Shown one piece after another: positions 44,671 through 56,970 of a stretch of 64,000 nt of DNA. The notes beneath the pieces were generated by a model that worked only from the letters and a program-made list of their open reading frames with translations, did no database searches and was not told the origin of the DNA. The stretch lies in NCBI RefSeq assembly GCF_000002425.4, contig NC_037253.1, positions 2,259,039 to 2,323,038 on the forward strand, read 5' to 3'. A program made the translations under genes and the position numbers. This stretch comes from Physcomitrium patens. Taxonomy: Eukaryota; Streptophyta; Bryopsida; Funariales; Funariaceae. How positions within the stretch are numbered: the first letter of the stretch is position 1; the number at the start of each line of letters is the position of its first letter.

Positions 44671-46005
44671 ACAGAAAATATGGAGCATATGCTGTTGTCA
44701 CGTTCGGTGGTATAGCTTGCAATGGAGTGACATTAACTAGCCCCTGAATATTGGTATTGGAATTGGCCCATGTTTCTAACATCCATGGATAACTATCCAC
44801 TGATTCATTCCAAGTCAGATTTTGATATCTACCTTGAACTAAAATCATTGTGGCTCCCGAAGTTAAAAACTGATCATAATGGCGTTCCTCCCAAACCTTG
44901 GCTCTATTAAGGGATGCAGCCACCATAACAGTTTGAGCTTCCTTTACAAACATTTTTAGCTCTTGTGGGTGCAAACTATTGATTAATATGGATAAGATAA
45001 ATACCTCTAGCATTTGGTGATTCGGCCACTTACTGAGTATATCAACCACTCGACCATAGTACGATTCCATCGCCTCCCTAGGATCATTTTGTTGTTCATT
45101 AACCTCTCTCGAAGGCGGTAATCAAAACCAATTGGCCAAAATTGAGATAAAAATGTATTCTTCAATGCTTCCCAATTCGAAAATTGACCCACTGGTTGGC
45201 GGTTGTACCATTCAAACATCGTGTCTTTTAAGGTCGCTGGTAGCCATCGCAACCAAATATCTTCAGTTCTGCCATTATTAGCTATACATGCTGTAAGAAA
45301 TTGAGATAAATGTTGATCAAGATTTACATCCAAAAATCTCCGAACAGTAGGTAGTGGCGTGATACTAGTCGTACGATCACCTATTGCACCAATTTGTACT
45401 GCAATCGAAATGGCTGGTCCTCCTAACACCATTGAATTTCTTGTTTCGCTAAACTCCATTTTAAAATAATCTCTGCTTTTTTTTATTCTAATTTCTAAGC
45501 TCTTATTATTCCTTGATTTATTGTTATTTTCCGTAATTAGTTTTATTGATTGATCTGCAGGTAAAAACATCGGATTTTGAAATATAATATAGTTATATTT
45601 ATTGGCGACCAATTTGTGCCAATCTGACGAGCCATTATTGCTCGTTTCAGAAGTACCCCCTACTAGAAAAATATCCAATAGAGTACCAAATTCTTCTACG
45701 CCTCTTTCTCTTTCAGTTAACGGCCTCAAGATTTCCACTGGAATGTTAATAAAATTTCCCACAAGTGTTCTTGGCAGTTTTTCTAACGGTACATACGACT
45801 GTAGAATTACCTGTCTGTCCAATTCTTGATATGTTTGGATGCGTCGATTAGCTTGCAACCATGGTTTAATCCAATTCTGTCGATGCTTCCTTTTAAGATT
45901 ACGTTCTTGCTCATCTCTAAGCAATTTCCTTCCTTGCGCTCTTCCCTGTCTTTTTCTCAATTGATTTATTTTTCTCGATGCAATGCTCTCATTCTTATTA
46001 ACCAT
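44671..46005 (-). pseudogene. E3 gag, N-terminal part
   Basis: The minus-strand frame begins MVNKNESIASRKINQLRKRQ at 46005, about 100 bases after the PBS. The basic start is followed by RFLDVNLDQHLSQFLTACIA, LRWLPATLKDTMFEWYNRQP and FSNWEALKNTFLSQFWPIGF, the retrotransposon gag core (W-x(n)-F pattern). A frameshift near 45060 moves it to 44684-45070 (SYYGRVVDILSKWPNHQMLE, SLHPQELKMFVKEAQTV). It then runs into the solo LTR. Confidence 0.82.
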
Positions 46006-46102
46006 AATCTTGCTTCAAATACTATTGAAATCGCCTTCCATTGCCAATTTTAACACACATTTGGTAATTAATTCCTAACACTCAAAGCTATTATCACTCT
46101 TT

Positions 46103-46115
46103 GACAGTGGCGCCA
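46103..46115 (-). other. E3 primer binding site
   Basis: The minus strand reads TGGCGCCACTGTC three bases after the LTR X end (AATCACA), a standard TGGCGCC primer site. It shows that LTR X at 46119-48070 is the 5' LTR of E3. Confidence 0.75.
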
Positions 46116-46118
46116 AAA

Positions 46119-47295
46119 TGTGATTCCTTGTTTTACTTATTTTGGAAGAAACTTCCCAGAATAAATCCGTATAGGAGGATTCGAACATGGAAAATAACTA
46201 GTTGCTTAAGCGTTGTTGGGGTAGAGAGAGTTTGCCTCAAAAAAATGTTTGGCTTTTGGTTGTCACTAATTATTCAATCAAGCTTGAAAATAAGGGAAGC
46301 CTAAGTTTATATATAATTTTTCTCTTTTTGAGTAATTACACTAGATACACAATCCTCAAGTAACCCACAACTTCCAAAATATGATAAAATCTTCTAAATC
46401 CTTGTTTATTCTTATGTGGAAATTTTTCCAAACTTCAATACCTCATATCTCTTAATCCGACCGTCGAAACAAATTCAAATTATATATGAAGTACTGATGT
46501 ATTCTTATTAATTTTTACAACAGTTTTCAACCGCTAATTCATTGCAGATCTTGAGATATCTTGAAATCCCTAACAATCGCTTCAAACCCTTGTCTTTATA
46601 CATCCACATGCAATTTTCTTCATATCTCACAAAATATAAGCTCAAATGCTACGAAATTTATATGTATAGCTTTTTAACACAAAGTTTTACATTTTCTAAA
46701 AATTTTGAGCCAAAAATTCGTTCAAAAATTCAAGTTATGGCTCCAACCATTACTACAAAAAAAACCCGCTTACTTACTACTTTTGATTTGGAAGTATCGC
46801 TTTCAACTCCTTACAACTCTTTCATATGGACTCCAAAAGTAATAATTCTTGTATGCAAGATGTAGGCCTTGAAATCGCCGTTCCAGTCGCACCTTCCGAT
46901 CTTCAAAAGCTACTGTAAAACTCCTCGTACTTTCAAAAGAATAACAGTATGTCTTAAATAAACACCTTAACTTTAAATGGTTATAATGTTTTCATCCTAA
47001 GTCCAAATCCTCTAATTTTTGTACACAAATTGTTCTTCAAATCCTAAAATTTACAAACCTAGCTTCTAATCTCCGAATGCCTCCTTTAAAGTCGCCAAAA
47101 CCCTTCTTAAAATTACAGGCAGCCTCTTTAAAGCCCATTGGGCATTTTATTCGACCAATAGGAATGAAGTCCCCCATTCCTTGCCTTCATGCGACCATGC
47201 CTTGCTTTCATCCCTGCCAATTAGCTTCCTACTAGTTTAGATTTTCATCCTTAGGTTTCTACCTTTTCCTAAGGTTTCATACTAAACATTAAGGT

Positions 47296-47334
<39 letters not shown>

Positions 47335-48070
47335 GTCAAAATCAAAAGAAATAAAGAACAATGCAAAGTTTCTTATTCCAACTCCTTTTAATTTAATCTA
47401 CTAGCCACTCTAACATACATTTAGATTTATCAACATATAATATGTTTTAACTAATTTTTACATACTGTAAGCATTTACAGTACGATAGTGTTCACATTAG
47501 GGTCACACAATCAATTACCTCTTGAATGTATCGTCTCTTTTTCCAATATCTAATTATACAAAGAAACTATAATCTCTTCCTTCACCTTATCGGTCTCTTC
47601 CTTACAGCAATTCAGTCATACCAATAACTACTATTTCCACTAATATATTCACCTTCATAATCTCCAACTGTAATACTGCGCCCTCATAGGTTTCAACACA
47701 CAGTTACCTTCATTCCAATCACTGGAATTCTTCACATAGAACTGCCATTCACATTACGGTGTTTCACACAAACACATACTCATTCTCTCTATTGAACTAC
47801 AATCAAATTTCAGCATTCAATCTTTCTTCTTCTCAAATAATACCAATCACATTTCCATTCCATAATTCACTTCACAATATTCAAAAACTCTCAATCCTCT
47901 TATTCAAAGAAAATAACAAACAAAAGAAAAGAGGTAGCACGAAGCTTACCCCGGCTCACACTATCACAACGATGGCCTTTGGCTCATGACTATTACAATC
48001 TGGCACCTTAATTAACCTCTACAACTCCTATATACTTTTCCTTGATTCTCCAGATTCTAATCGTAATTCT
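46119..48070 (-). repeat. LTR X, 5' LTR of E3, split by a solo LTR Y
   Basis: The LTR X parts are 46119-46213 and 47488-about 48070; together they match 7216-7883 in inverted orientation. The outer border near 48070-48130 is not exact, because no second complete copy is present. Confidence 0.75.
46214..47487 (-). repeat. Solo LTR Y, copy C, inside LTR X
   Basis: About 1274 bases from TGTTGGGGTAGAGAG to TTACAGTACGATA, in opposite orientation to copies A and B. The flanks GCGTT (46210-46214) and GTGTT (47488-47492) look like a duplicated target with one mismatch. The uninterrupted site is seen at 7780-7800. It contains an (AT)n run at 47298-47330. Confidence 0.85.
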
Positions 48071-48136
48071 GTAATTAATTGCTTTTATGAATTAAATCAC
48101 TCATCCGTCCTCTTGAATTTCCTATTATATGGACTA

Positions 48137-49281
48137 TTAATATATTTTATCAATATCTTTCAAAAACGAATTAATATCTATTCTACATACCTCTTCATGT
48201 GTTAAATGAGAGCCAATCTTAATTAATTTGGGCTCTTTTCTCTTTAGTGCCATATCTATCTCTTGCCAATCAGAAGAACATACATGCACATGGTTTGTAG
48301 ATCCATGGTACCAATCCTTCGATACCGAAGAATAGATTGAGAGAGTATGGCCTACTTGGATGCCACTTGAAGTCTTTTTGAAGTTCAAAGGGAGTTGAAT
48401 GTCTTCATCTTGCATTAAAGCTTTAAACTCTTCTAATTGTGTATCATCTATTTCAAATCGGAAGGCTTCTTTTTCTTCCACCTCCTCAACCAACGTAGCC
48501 ATATTCCAACAAAAAGAATCTGGGGACTCTTCTATGATTGGTATTGCTTCTAAAAAGTGTACTGATTGTTCCTCTTCCAAATAGGGATTCTCTGCCAACT
48601 ATTGTGCAAAACTTCCATCATCTTCATAATCATATAAATCCGGTCCAATGCACTTAATAGATCCTAGGTCTGTGGAAGATCCTACCAACAAAGATCCAGA
48701 GCCTTTTTGTCTTACTACCATTTCTTCACCTCTCTTTATGAAGAATACAGGCTTAATTAATATGGTTGTTCTATTTTCTTGAGTTCCATAAATAAAGTAT
48801 GGTCTTTTTGATAACTAATTTACAATGCCTCTACATTTTATCAAAAACCTCCAGCCTAATAATAGTGGATAACTGCCTTCTTCTTCTTTCATCTTCACTA
48901 CTTCAAAATTGAAGATATAATCAACTCCACCGGTCCTAATTCTTAAGTTCTTAATCATACCCTTAAGTTTTTAATCATACCCAGTGGCTTGCAACTTCCT
49001 TAGTCTGCGGTCTTCAAATTGAAAATAGAACGGTGTGTGACTTGGAGTCTCAACTTCAACATTGTGGATAGGAGCATGATATTGACGTTACTACCATCAT
49101 CTACAATAGTACTTGATATGAATTTATCTGCAATCTCCACTTCTATTTCAACTGTATCATAATTTTCTTTTGAATTAAGCCAATCCAACTCTTCTTCTTC
49201 AATCCTTCGAGATTCTCCAAACTTCTTAGATTGCCTTGGTATTGTAGCAACTTCCTTCAATTGTTTTCGCAATAAAGGCAT
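48137..49281 (-). pseudogene. Z-family protease and linker to RT, broken
   Basis: 49000-49281 reads ISSTIVDDGSNVNIMLLSTM, a DDGS protease site, then LRLQVTHRSIFNLKTAD. 48137-48598 holds an acidic linker (VEEVEEKEAFRFEIDDTQLE), then RKEPKLIKIGSHLTHEEVCR and IDINSFLKDID, the usual lead-in to RT. RT itself is missing: the frame runs into LTR X. The RT half that would follow is at 7884-10585, also next to LTR X. Confidence 0.72.
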
Positions 49282-50149
49282 TAGTCAGATGAATTATCCA
49301 AAAGATATATTTACCTTTACACAGGCTAGGTCTTTCCACAAATCATAAAGGTCTGCTGGATTGTTCACCTTGGATTTCTTAGCTTTAGTCTTTGATAAGA
49401 AGGATGCTTTGAAATCATTGTTATTTACAAATTGAAATTCATCATGATCAGATAGCTCCATCTAATATGTATCTTCAAATTGCACCTCTTTTGTTGTTTC
49501 TTTAGCGGTCTTATTCAATTCTTGGATCTGAAGTGATTCTTCTGATGAAGATGGGGATTTCACGTCTTCCACTTCTTCTTCCCTCGGTCCTAAGGGAGTA
49601 GTTCTAGCACCTCCTCGTATAACCACCAAAGTTGGTAAGTGCAACTTGGATAATAAGTTCTCAATTGGTACTGCAGATATCAAATTGGTACCTTGTATTG
49701 GTAATTTTTGAGGCTCCATATAACAATTATCTTGAGAGTTTTGTCTATGTGATAAAGGAACCACACCTTGTAAAGTTTGCACAGCCATTGGTAGATGATG
49801 TGTTTGTTTATCACTCTTTCTATCATAATATAGATTAGGTGGTCTTTTTGGTTGTAATTCAGGCTCCAATTGCCTTATACCCTACAAATTTTCTACCGCT
49901 TGTCTTACAAAATCTATCGTTGGTGGTTGCAATGGAATGACTTTATTAAGTCTTGTGCATCGGTCTAATAGATGAATTCTTCTGTAAGTAGAATACTTAA
50001 TTCTATTTTCTATCTACCATGTATCAAGAATATGGAATTTTCCACATGTTCTACATAGTGGATATCTTTGTTTTTGTAGTTGAGAAGCCTCTTTGCCTTG
50101 GTGAAGATGTAGAGGCCTATAAGGTGGTAGTAATTGACTAGCTTACCTT
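49282..50149 (-). pseudogene. Z-family region between gag and protease
   Basis: The frame 49462-49869 (LQPKRPPNLYYDRKSDKQTH, LISAVPIENLLSKLHLPTLV) has a low-complexity S/E/K segment. No domain is recognised. Stops on both sides. Confidence 0.5.
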
Positions 50150-51363
50150 ACATCTTGAAATTGTCGAGCATAGGGACAATTTTGCATTGAATGACCTTGT
50201 TGTCTACAACTTGGATACCATAATAATGTTGTATGAGCTCCTGATTCATATTGAAATGATAGAGGCCTTCTTCCATCCTTCATCAAGCATGAAATCTATT
50301 CTTCCAAAGTTTCTATGGCCTTAAGCATTCTATCTTCTCGTGCTTTTCCAGCCTTGTCAATATCTAATCTCTCCAAAGTTACTACAAGATTATAAGTAGT
50401 AGGTGCTAAAAGAGGAGGTTCTCTTGAAGCCAAAGGTTGCACAAAATTAAGCTGTGGTACCTATGGATATGTATATTGACCATATCTTGAATCTTTCATA
50501 GGATTTTGTGCATAGCTTGCATGAGGGTCATATCTTATTGGAAGGTAGCTAGGAATTAGATCTTCTCTTCGATCCCTAGCTCTTTTATTTTCTTGTTCAG
50601 TCTCTTCAATGAATAGAGCAACTCCGATTGCATGATCCAATATTTGTGGCCTATGCGTCCAAATTTCTCAAGATACTAAGGACCGATTAAGTCATTTAAG
50701 AAAGTAATCTCTAATAGTAGTATCATGGAGCAAATCACTGACAAAGCTACTACAAACTTCTTTAAAATGCCTTATATATGCCAAAATTTCCTCTATGGGA
50801 TGCTGGCACATACTTGTTAAAGCAGCAACTACTTATTGTTGTCCCGTTGAAGGTTGGAATCGATCTAAAAATGCCATTAACAATTCATCCCATGTCTTGA
50901 ATGTTTGTGCATTGTAGGACATATACCATGCATATGGACCTTCTACTAATATGGTAGAAAACCAAATCAAATAATAACCATCGTTAGACACTATATAAGA
51001 GGTCATTAATTCCAAAAATCTTTCAACAAGGGCTATAGGATCTTCATGTCTAGAGCCTATGAATTGTGAAAAATTAAGAGGCATTGTCCTCTCAAGAAGT
51101 CCTCGAGGCACTACTATAGGTATTCCTCATGGTAGCATCCTTAGTTGAGAAGGTCGAGATAGTATAATAGTCAACACTGTTGGTAGAGAAGCTAGAGCTT
51201 GCCTCGAGTTATTTACCACATCCACAAGTAGAATTATAGATATATGTGATGGTTCAGCTTGTTGTATAAAATTTGGCATAGGTCGTTGAGTAGATATATG
51301 AGGCTGCACTTCTCCATTTGCCATTCTCGATGAATCTACTCCAAGTCCTTGTTCTAATTCCAT
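50150..51363 (-). pseudogene. Z-family gag, broken
   Basis: 51127-51363 gives the N-terminal part. 50833-51111 reads PRGLLERTMPLNFSQFIGSR, ALVERFLELMTSYIVSNDGY, GPYAWYMSYNAQTFKTWDEL and LMAFLDRFQPSTGQQ, the gag core. After two stops it continues with MCQHPIEEILAYIRHFKEVC. A knuckle near 50190-50215 reads CRQQGHSMQNC with its first cysteine changed to Y. No 5' LTR of Z is seen to the right; E4' follows within 200 bases. Confidence 0.75.
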
Positions 51364-51559
51364 TAAGTCTTGATTTCTTGTTGTAAACTTACTCTTGATC
51401 TAGTGAGCCTTCCTATTGATTCAATTACCAAAGTAGCAGGATTTGTCTTTGACATTTGAGGCCTATCGGTTCATCAAGGTTGCACTTTGATGAAATTGAG
51501 GTTAAATAGAAGATGGTGAAGATTAAGGCCTTACTTGATCTTTAGCAATAAACCACTTT

Positions 51560-51934
51560 AGAAGAAAAAGAAGGCTCAACTTGACCAGAGGTGTATTTGT
51601 TCAGAAAAATGAGGATGCCCAGTCATAATAGGGACCGTGCGGTTGGACAATTCATTACCACAACAACAATGAAGTTCCTTTCTTTTTGCTCAGCGTACTC
51701 ATTGCTTTACTATTCCTCTATCTTTTGGCCCTCAAAAACTAAAAACCTTAGTGTTATTAGATTCAAGAGCATCTCCTTATTATTTAGATGAAGAATTTAC
51801 TAAGCATCATGAGATACTTCTAGTATAAAAATGTAAACCCGTTCACATAGAAGTAATAGATGGATGACTTTTATTATCTAGTAGTATCATCCATGAATCA
51901 GAACCTATAGAGGTGATGTTTAAAGACCATAGTA
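51560..51934 (+). pseudogene. 5' end of right-arm E4', diverged gag-protease segment
   Basis: It aligns with E4 32430-32810 (reverse strand), but with many more differences than the rest of the arm. Readings are KTKNLSVIRFKSISLLFR-type out of frame and DSRASPYYLDEEF in the protease frame; here D is kept, while the E4 copy has N. Differences look mostly like C/T and G/A changes. Confidence 0.7.
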
Positions 51935-52299
51935 ATTATATTATTTTCAATATTATTAGAATCCCATCAAACCCTGTTATTCTTGGTCTTTCTTGGTTAG
52001 AAATGCATAATCCATCCGTAGATTGGAGGTTACAAAAGATGACATTTTCTATAAAACATCCTGAGAGTAAGCCTGTTAGAAGATCTCGAATCAAAAATCT
52101 TTATTTATTGGAGCAAGAACATTTCTAACATCGTCCCAAGAAGGTACACCGTTTGTCATTTATGCGACTCCAACTAGCGGAGAGAAGATTTTGACAACAA
52201 GTATTTTGGAGCAATATATGGATTTTAAAGACGTGTTTCAAAAGAAGAATGTCAACATGCTACCGGAGCATCCATAATATGATTGTGTCATAGACTTAC

Positions 52300-53080
52300 A
52301 AGAAGAAGCACAATCACTTTTTGGCCCAATCTACAATTTTTCGGAGATGGTGTTAGCAGAGTTGTGAAAGTATATTGATAAGAATCTAGCCAAGAACTTC
52401 TTTTGTCATTCAAAGTTACTAGTTGGGGCACCAAACTTATTTGTGAAGAAGAAAGATGGCTCGCCATGAATGTGTGTGGATTATTGAGGTTTCAACAAGG
52501 TGACAAAGAAGAATCATTATCCATTAACCTTGATATCCAGTCTTCTAGAGCAACTTGGGCATGCAAAGATCTTTATAAAGATTGATCTAAGAGGAGCTTA
52601 CAACCTTGTACGAATCAAGGAAGGAGACAAATGGAAGACAGCTTTCTGTACAAGGTATGGCCATTTTGAATATAATGTCATGCCTTTCAGTCTTATCAAT
52701 GCTCCGGTGATCTTTCAACATATGATGAATGATATCTTTCAGGAGCACCTAGACAATTTTGTTGTCATCTATCTAGATGATACTTTGATATTTTCCAAAA
52801 AATTAGAAGAGCATGAAAATTACATTTATCTGGTCCTTGAAAAACTTTGCAAGAAAGGATTTTATGCCAAATTGGAGAAGTGTTTGTTTAACCAAACTGA
52901 GATGGAATTTTTGGGATTTATTGCAACTAGGGAAGGTTTGAAGATGGACCCTAAGAAGGTGGAAGCAATTGTATCATAGGAAGTCCCAAAAACGATTAGA
53001 GATGTACAATGCTTTCTTAGCTTTGCTAACTTCTATCGGATCTTCATCAAGAATTGCTCTCAAATTGCTGCTCCATTCAC
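52300..53080 (+). pseudogene. E4' reverse transcriptase, broken
   Basis: 52500-52979 holds most RT motifs ([52 protein letters not shown]). Compared with E4: G instead of R after IDLR, K instead of E in GDKWKTAF, N instead of K after EEHE. It starts and ends at stops. Confidence 0.85.
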
Positions 53081-53147
53081 TTGATTGACATGTAAAGACA
53101 AGCTTGAATAAAGATTTCTAGCGAAAAAAGTATTTTAAGATCTTAAG

Positions 53148-53837
53148 ATGGCATTTACTATGGCTCCAATCTTGATACATCCGAACTTTGTAAAGGCCTT
53201 CTATTTGGAGATCGATGCTTCAGAGTTTGCTATAAGAGTTATACTTTCACAGATAGGCATAGACGAGAAGCTTCATCTAGTTGCATTCTACTTTTCAAAG
53301 TTTTGTGCTGCCGAAATCAACAATGAAATCCTTGATAAAGAACTTCTTGCGATAGTGGATTCTTTCCAAGAGTGGCGTCACTTTCTCGAAGGAGCTGCAC
53401 ATCCGGTGACCGTATACATGGATTACAAGAATTTGGAGTATTTCATGTCGGCTCAGGTTTTGAATCGTTGTTAAGCTTGATGGAATATACTGCTATCCAA
53501 ATTTGATTTTATTATTATTTATTGGCTTAGGAAGCAACAAAGACTATCCAATACATTATCAAGGAGATCGTATCTAGCGCCAAAGGCTAGAGAGGCAGCG
53601 TTTGATCAAAAGTATACAACATTGTTGAAGTCAGAACAATTCAAGCTTTGCTCTACTATAATGCCAATTGATGTTGACTTCCTCAACCAAGTACGTATTG
53701 TGACTATTGGAGATTCTGTAGCCTTCAATATCATGCAACGTGTAAATAATGACAAGTTTAAGATAGAAGGAGATCTTTTACACATTGAGGAGCGGTTGTA
53801 TATTCCAAAGAGACCAACACGATTCCAAGTTCTCTAA
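53148..53837 (+). pseudogene. E4' RNase H and linker, broken
   Basis: 53148-53474 reads [40 protein letters not shown] and [20 protein letters not shown]. The linker 53622-53837 matches the left copy with one change (V-T-I-G). Confidence 0.78.
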
Positions 53838-55090
53838 TCTCGATACGACTTTCCTGCTGTAGGACATTTTGGATTCAATAAGACCTTGAAACTTATTTCT
53901 TGAGATTTTTGGTGGCCCCAAATGTAGAAGGATGTCAAGGATTTTGTCCTCTCTTGTGACATTTGTTTAAGATCTAAGAACCCTTGGCATCCTCCTTATG
54001 GTCTTTTTTAGCCATTGCCTATTCCACATCGACCATGATCTTCAGTTTCCATGGACTTCATTATAAACTTGCCGCCATCGAATTCATTTGAGAGCATCCT
54101 TGTTGTGGTAGATCGGCTTACAAAGATAGCACACTTTGTTCCTTGCAAGAAAACATCGATAAGCAAAGATACATCAAGGCTCTTTCTTGATAGTATATAT
54201 CAATATTATGGTTTACTAGATGATATCGTGTCGGATTGAGGAATCCAATTCGTATCAAATTTGTGGAGATCTCTCTTTGAGATATTGAAGGTAGATATCA
54301 AGCTTTCTTTGGCTTTCCATCCTCAAACTGACGGCCAAATGAAATGGTTGAATCAAACTTTGGAGCAGCATATACGATGCAGCATCAACTATCAGCAAGA
54401 TGATTGGACTGCATATCTATCATTAGCTGAGTTTTCATACAACAACACCCTTCATGCGTCGACTCAACAAACACCATTCTTTTTCAACTATGGATATCAT
54501 CCGAAGCGTGATTTGTTGAGACCATCAACCAATAACAATCCGGCAACTAAAGGATTTGCAAAACAACTATCGGAGCTTCAAACTATGTTGAAGCTTTAAT
54601 TGCAAACCGCCCAAGAAGCTTACAAGGCGTTCATAGTCAAATTTCAGAATCAGGCACCTACTTTCAAAATTGGAGATAAAGTATGGCTGCTTCGACGGAA
54701 TATCAAAACCAAGAAGCCCTATCATAAATTGGACTACAGGAGATTGGGACCATTTGTCATCCAGAAGTAAATCAATCCAATGGAATACCATTTGGGATTA
54801 TCGGCTTCTATGAAGGTACACTTACTCTTTCATGTTTCTTTGTTGGAACCTTATCGAGAGTCAGATTTTTCTAGAAGAGTACAATGTCCGCCACCTAGTA
54901 TTGAATTTGAGAACCTCAAGGAATACGAGGTAAAAAAGGTACTAGATTTACGACGTAAGTAGAAAAATTGGAGTACATAGTGCATTAGAGCGGCTATGAT
55001 ATCAATGAGCATACATGGGAACCAATGAAAAATCTTATCAATGCATCGCAAAAGGCAAAGGAGTTTCACTCGCACTATCCTCAGAAACCT
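53838..55090 (+). pseudogene. E4' integrase and chromodomain, broken
   Basis: Motifs as in E4: FVLSCDIC, MDFIINLPPSNSFESILVVV and QTDGQMKWLNQTLEQ, with the catalytic E also lost, then FHVSLLEPYRESDFSRRVQC and, after a frameshift, GYDINEHTWEPMKNLINASQ. A GGA-to-TGA change follows the DDIVSD motif in both arms. Confidence 0.82.
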
Positions 55091-55359
55091 AAGCCCTTTC
55101 GATGAAAGTTTTACAGTGAAGTTCCTTCTCCTTGAAGCCTCTTAATCCTCGGCCTTACAAAGAAAGGAGAGAAGGAACCTCTAAAAGACATAGTTAGAGA
55201 CTATAAATCTGTAACCTGAGCCCATTCTTCTATGTTTAGTGCTTATATTTTTTGGTGTGATATGAATAGATAAGAGATAGATACCATACCAGTTATGTCT
55301 TGTCAACCGAATATCTCACAAAAATGACCCCGAGATGAAGAATTACCTGTACTACAAAG

Positions 55360-55595
55360 ACGACAAAAGATACATAGTAACAAGTCGCTAATGATTGTGT
55401 TTGAGGTAGACCCTACCTAGGATGATCTTTCCAAAGGAATATTTATAAGGCATTTTTACAATGAAGACACGGAAGTTCATGCCTGGTCAAAAATCAAAGG
55501 CGTAGGACACTATCGTTGGTTACAAGGATCAATGAACTATTTGTCGCTCAAACAACAATTGGAGTATATTACAGATACTATGCGATAAATTTTCA
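55360..55595 (+). pseudogene. E4' post-chromodomain region, broken
   Basis: It reads LMIVFEVDPT, stop, DDLSKGIFIRHFYNEDTEVH and AWSKIKGVGHYRWLQGSMNY, the mirror of 28765-29005. Confidence 0.65.
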
Positions 55596-55665
55596 ACTTC
55601 TTACGTTGGTACTAACTCGCAATAGAAGTGCTTCTCAAAGACCTCGAAGCTAAAGAGAGGAGTGA

Positions 55666-56050
55666 TGTTAAGGACATACACTAGGAAGTTGTAGAAGATT
55701 TTAGAAGATTTTAGAAAATCTTTATAGTTAGTGGAAGCTGCTTGAGAAGCCTCTTAGCTCATGGAAGCTCCTTGAGAAGTTTTATAGATTGTAGAAGCTG
55801 CTTGAGAAGCTTCCTAACTCGTAGAAGCTGCTTGAAAAGCTTCCTAGTTTGTGGAAGCTACTTGAGAAGCTTCCTAGCTGGTAGTATATATAGGAGCTAG
55901 AACTGAGGAGATCCTCACTCTCGACAATACACCTCTTCGAGCTCTAGCTCACCTCTCTAGTGTTGTTCTTGTATTCATCTCATTAATCTAATTCTTGCCA
56001 ATTCTTCTTGAGCTTCTTATTTCCAATCAGTATTCTAAATTCGTGACACA
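55666..56050 (+). repeat. E4' 3' LTR
   Basis: Mirror of 28315-28699, starting TGTTAAGGACATACACTAGG, with the 30-base GAAGCTTC repeats and GTATATATAGG. Preceded by the purine run AAAGAGAGGAGTGA. Confidence 0.82.
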
Positions 56051-56970
56051 TCTACAAATACATATAAAGTCAAAATAATATCTAAAAAGCTTTTAAAAAG
56101 TTATTTTAGAAGATATTATAAAATTAATCTATTTTTATCTACTTCTATTTATTCATATTATCTAAATAATAATTATAGTAGATATATATCTATGACATTA
56201 CTCCCCCTTCTAAAGATAAGTTCTACAAAAAAGAGTAATTACATATTGAAGAAGTCTAAGATGCGGCAAAATATATTTATCAAATTTTTTAATATTTGTT
56301 TTCTTTGAAGGTAGTTGATAGGTCCTCTTGGCTATCGGTAATGTCCTATTTCAATGCAAAAAGACCACCCTATTATTTAATCATTGTTAAAACTTTCAAA
56401 ATTTTTTTCAAATAAAATATTTGTTATACCATCAAGAGTTGTTTCTACCTCCAATAAAACCAACAAACATTGAAAGACTCTTCCTAGGTCATGAAATTAA
56501 ACACATTGTATCTTGCCATCTATTTGAAAAAAAACATGTCATTCTTGAAAGTCTTCACCCTTATTATCTTGTCTTAAAGGCTTTGATAGTTGCAATATCT
56601 CATCTAATAAGTTAGTAAATGATGGCTCTTGAGTTAAATTCGTTGGCTATTGATTCTCCATATCCTTAACACCACAATTATATAGAAATTACAAACAAGG
56701 ATAGGAGGTAGAATGTAATCTTTCATAAATTGTAATTCTTTTATAGTAAAGGTTTACTATCTCTTATCTTAATTTTGATGGATGTCATTGATAAAAAGCT
56801 TTGACCTTCTCTACTACATTTGTAGGATTTTTTATTGGCTCCCATGTCTATTTACTAATATTGTATCTGAGCCAATGAATAAGATATTCCAACCTATGTC
56901 GGTGCCACCTTCAGTCTAAAACTTCTTCCACCTCAAATTTTTGATTACTACCCACTTCTATAGAGGGCAG

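Larger units (their letters stand above)
51935..56050 (+). mobile_element. E4': right-arm copy of E4, 5'-truncated
   Basis: Mirror of 28315-32430. RT 52300-53080 ([24 protein letters not shown]), RNase H 53148-53560, integrase 53840-54960, chromodomain 54940-55080, post-chromodomain region 55385-55590 and 3' LTR 55666-56050 follow in order. It has the same stops as E4 in nearly all places, showing that the decay preceded the duplication or that the arms were homogenised. There is no 5' LTR; sequence turns into diverged E4-like and then Z to the left. Confidence 0.88.
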
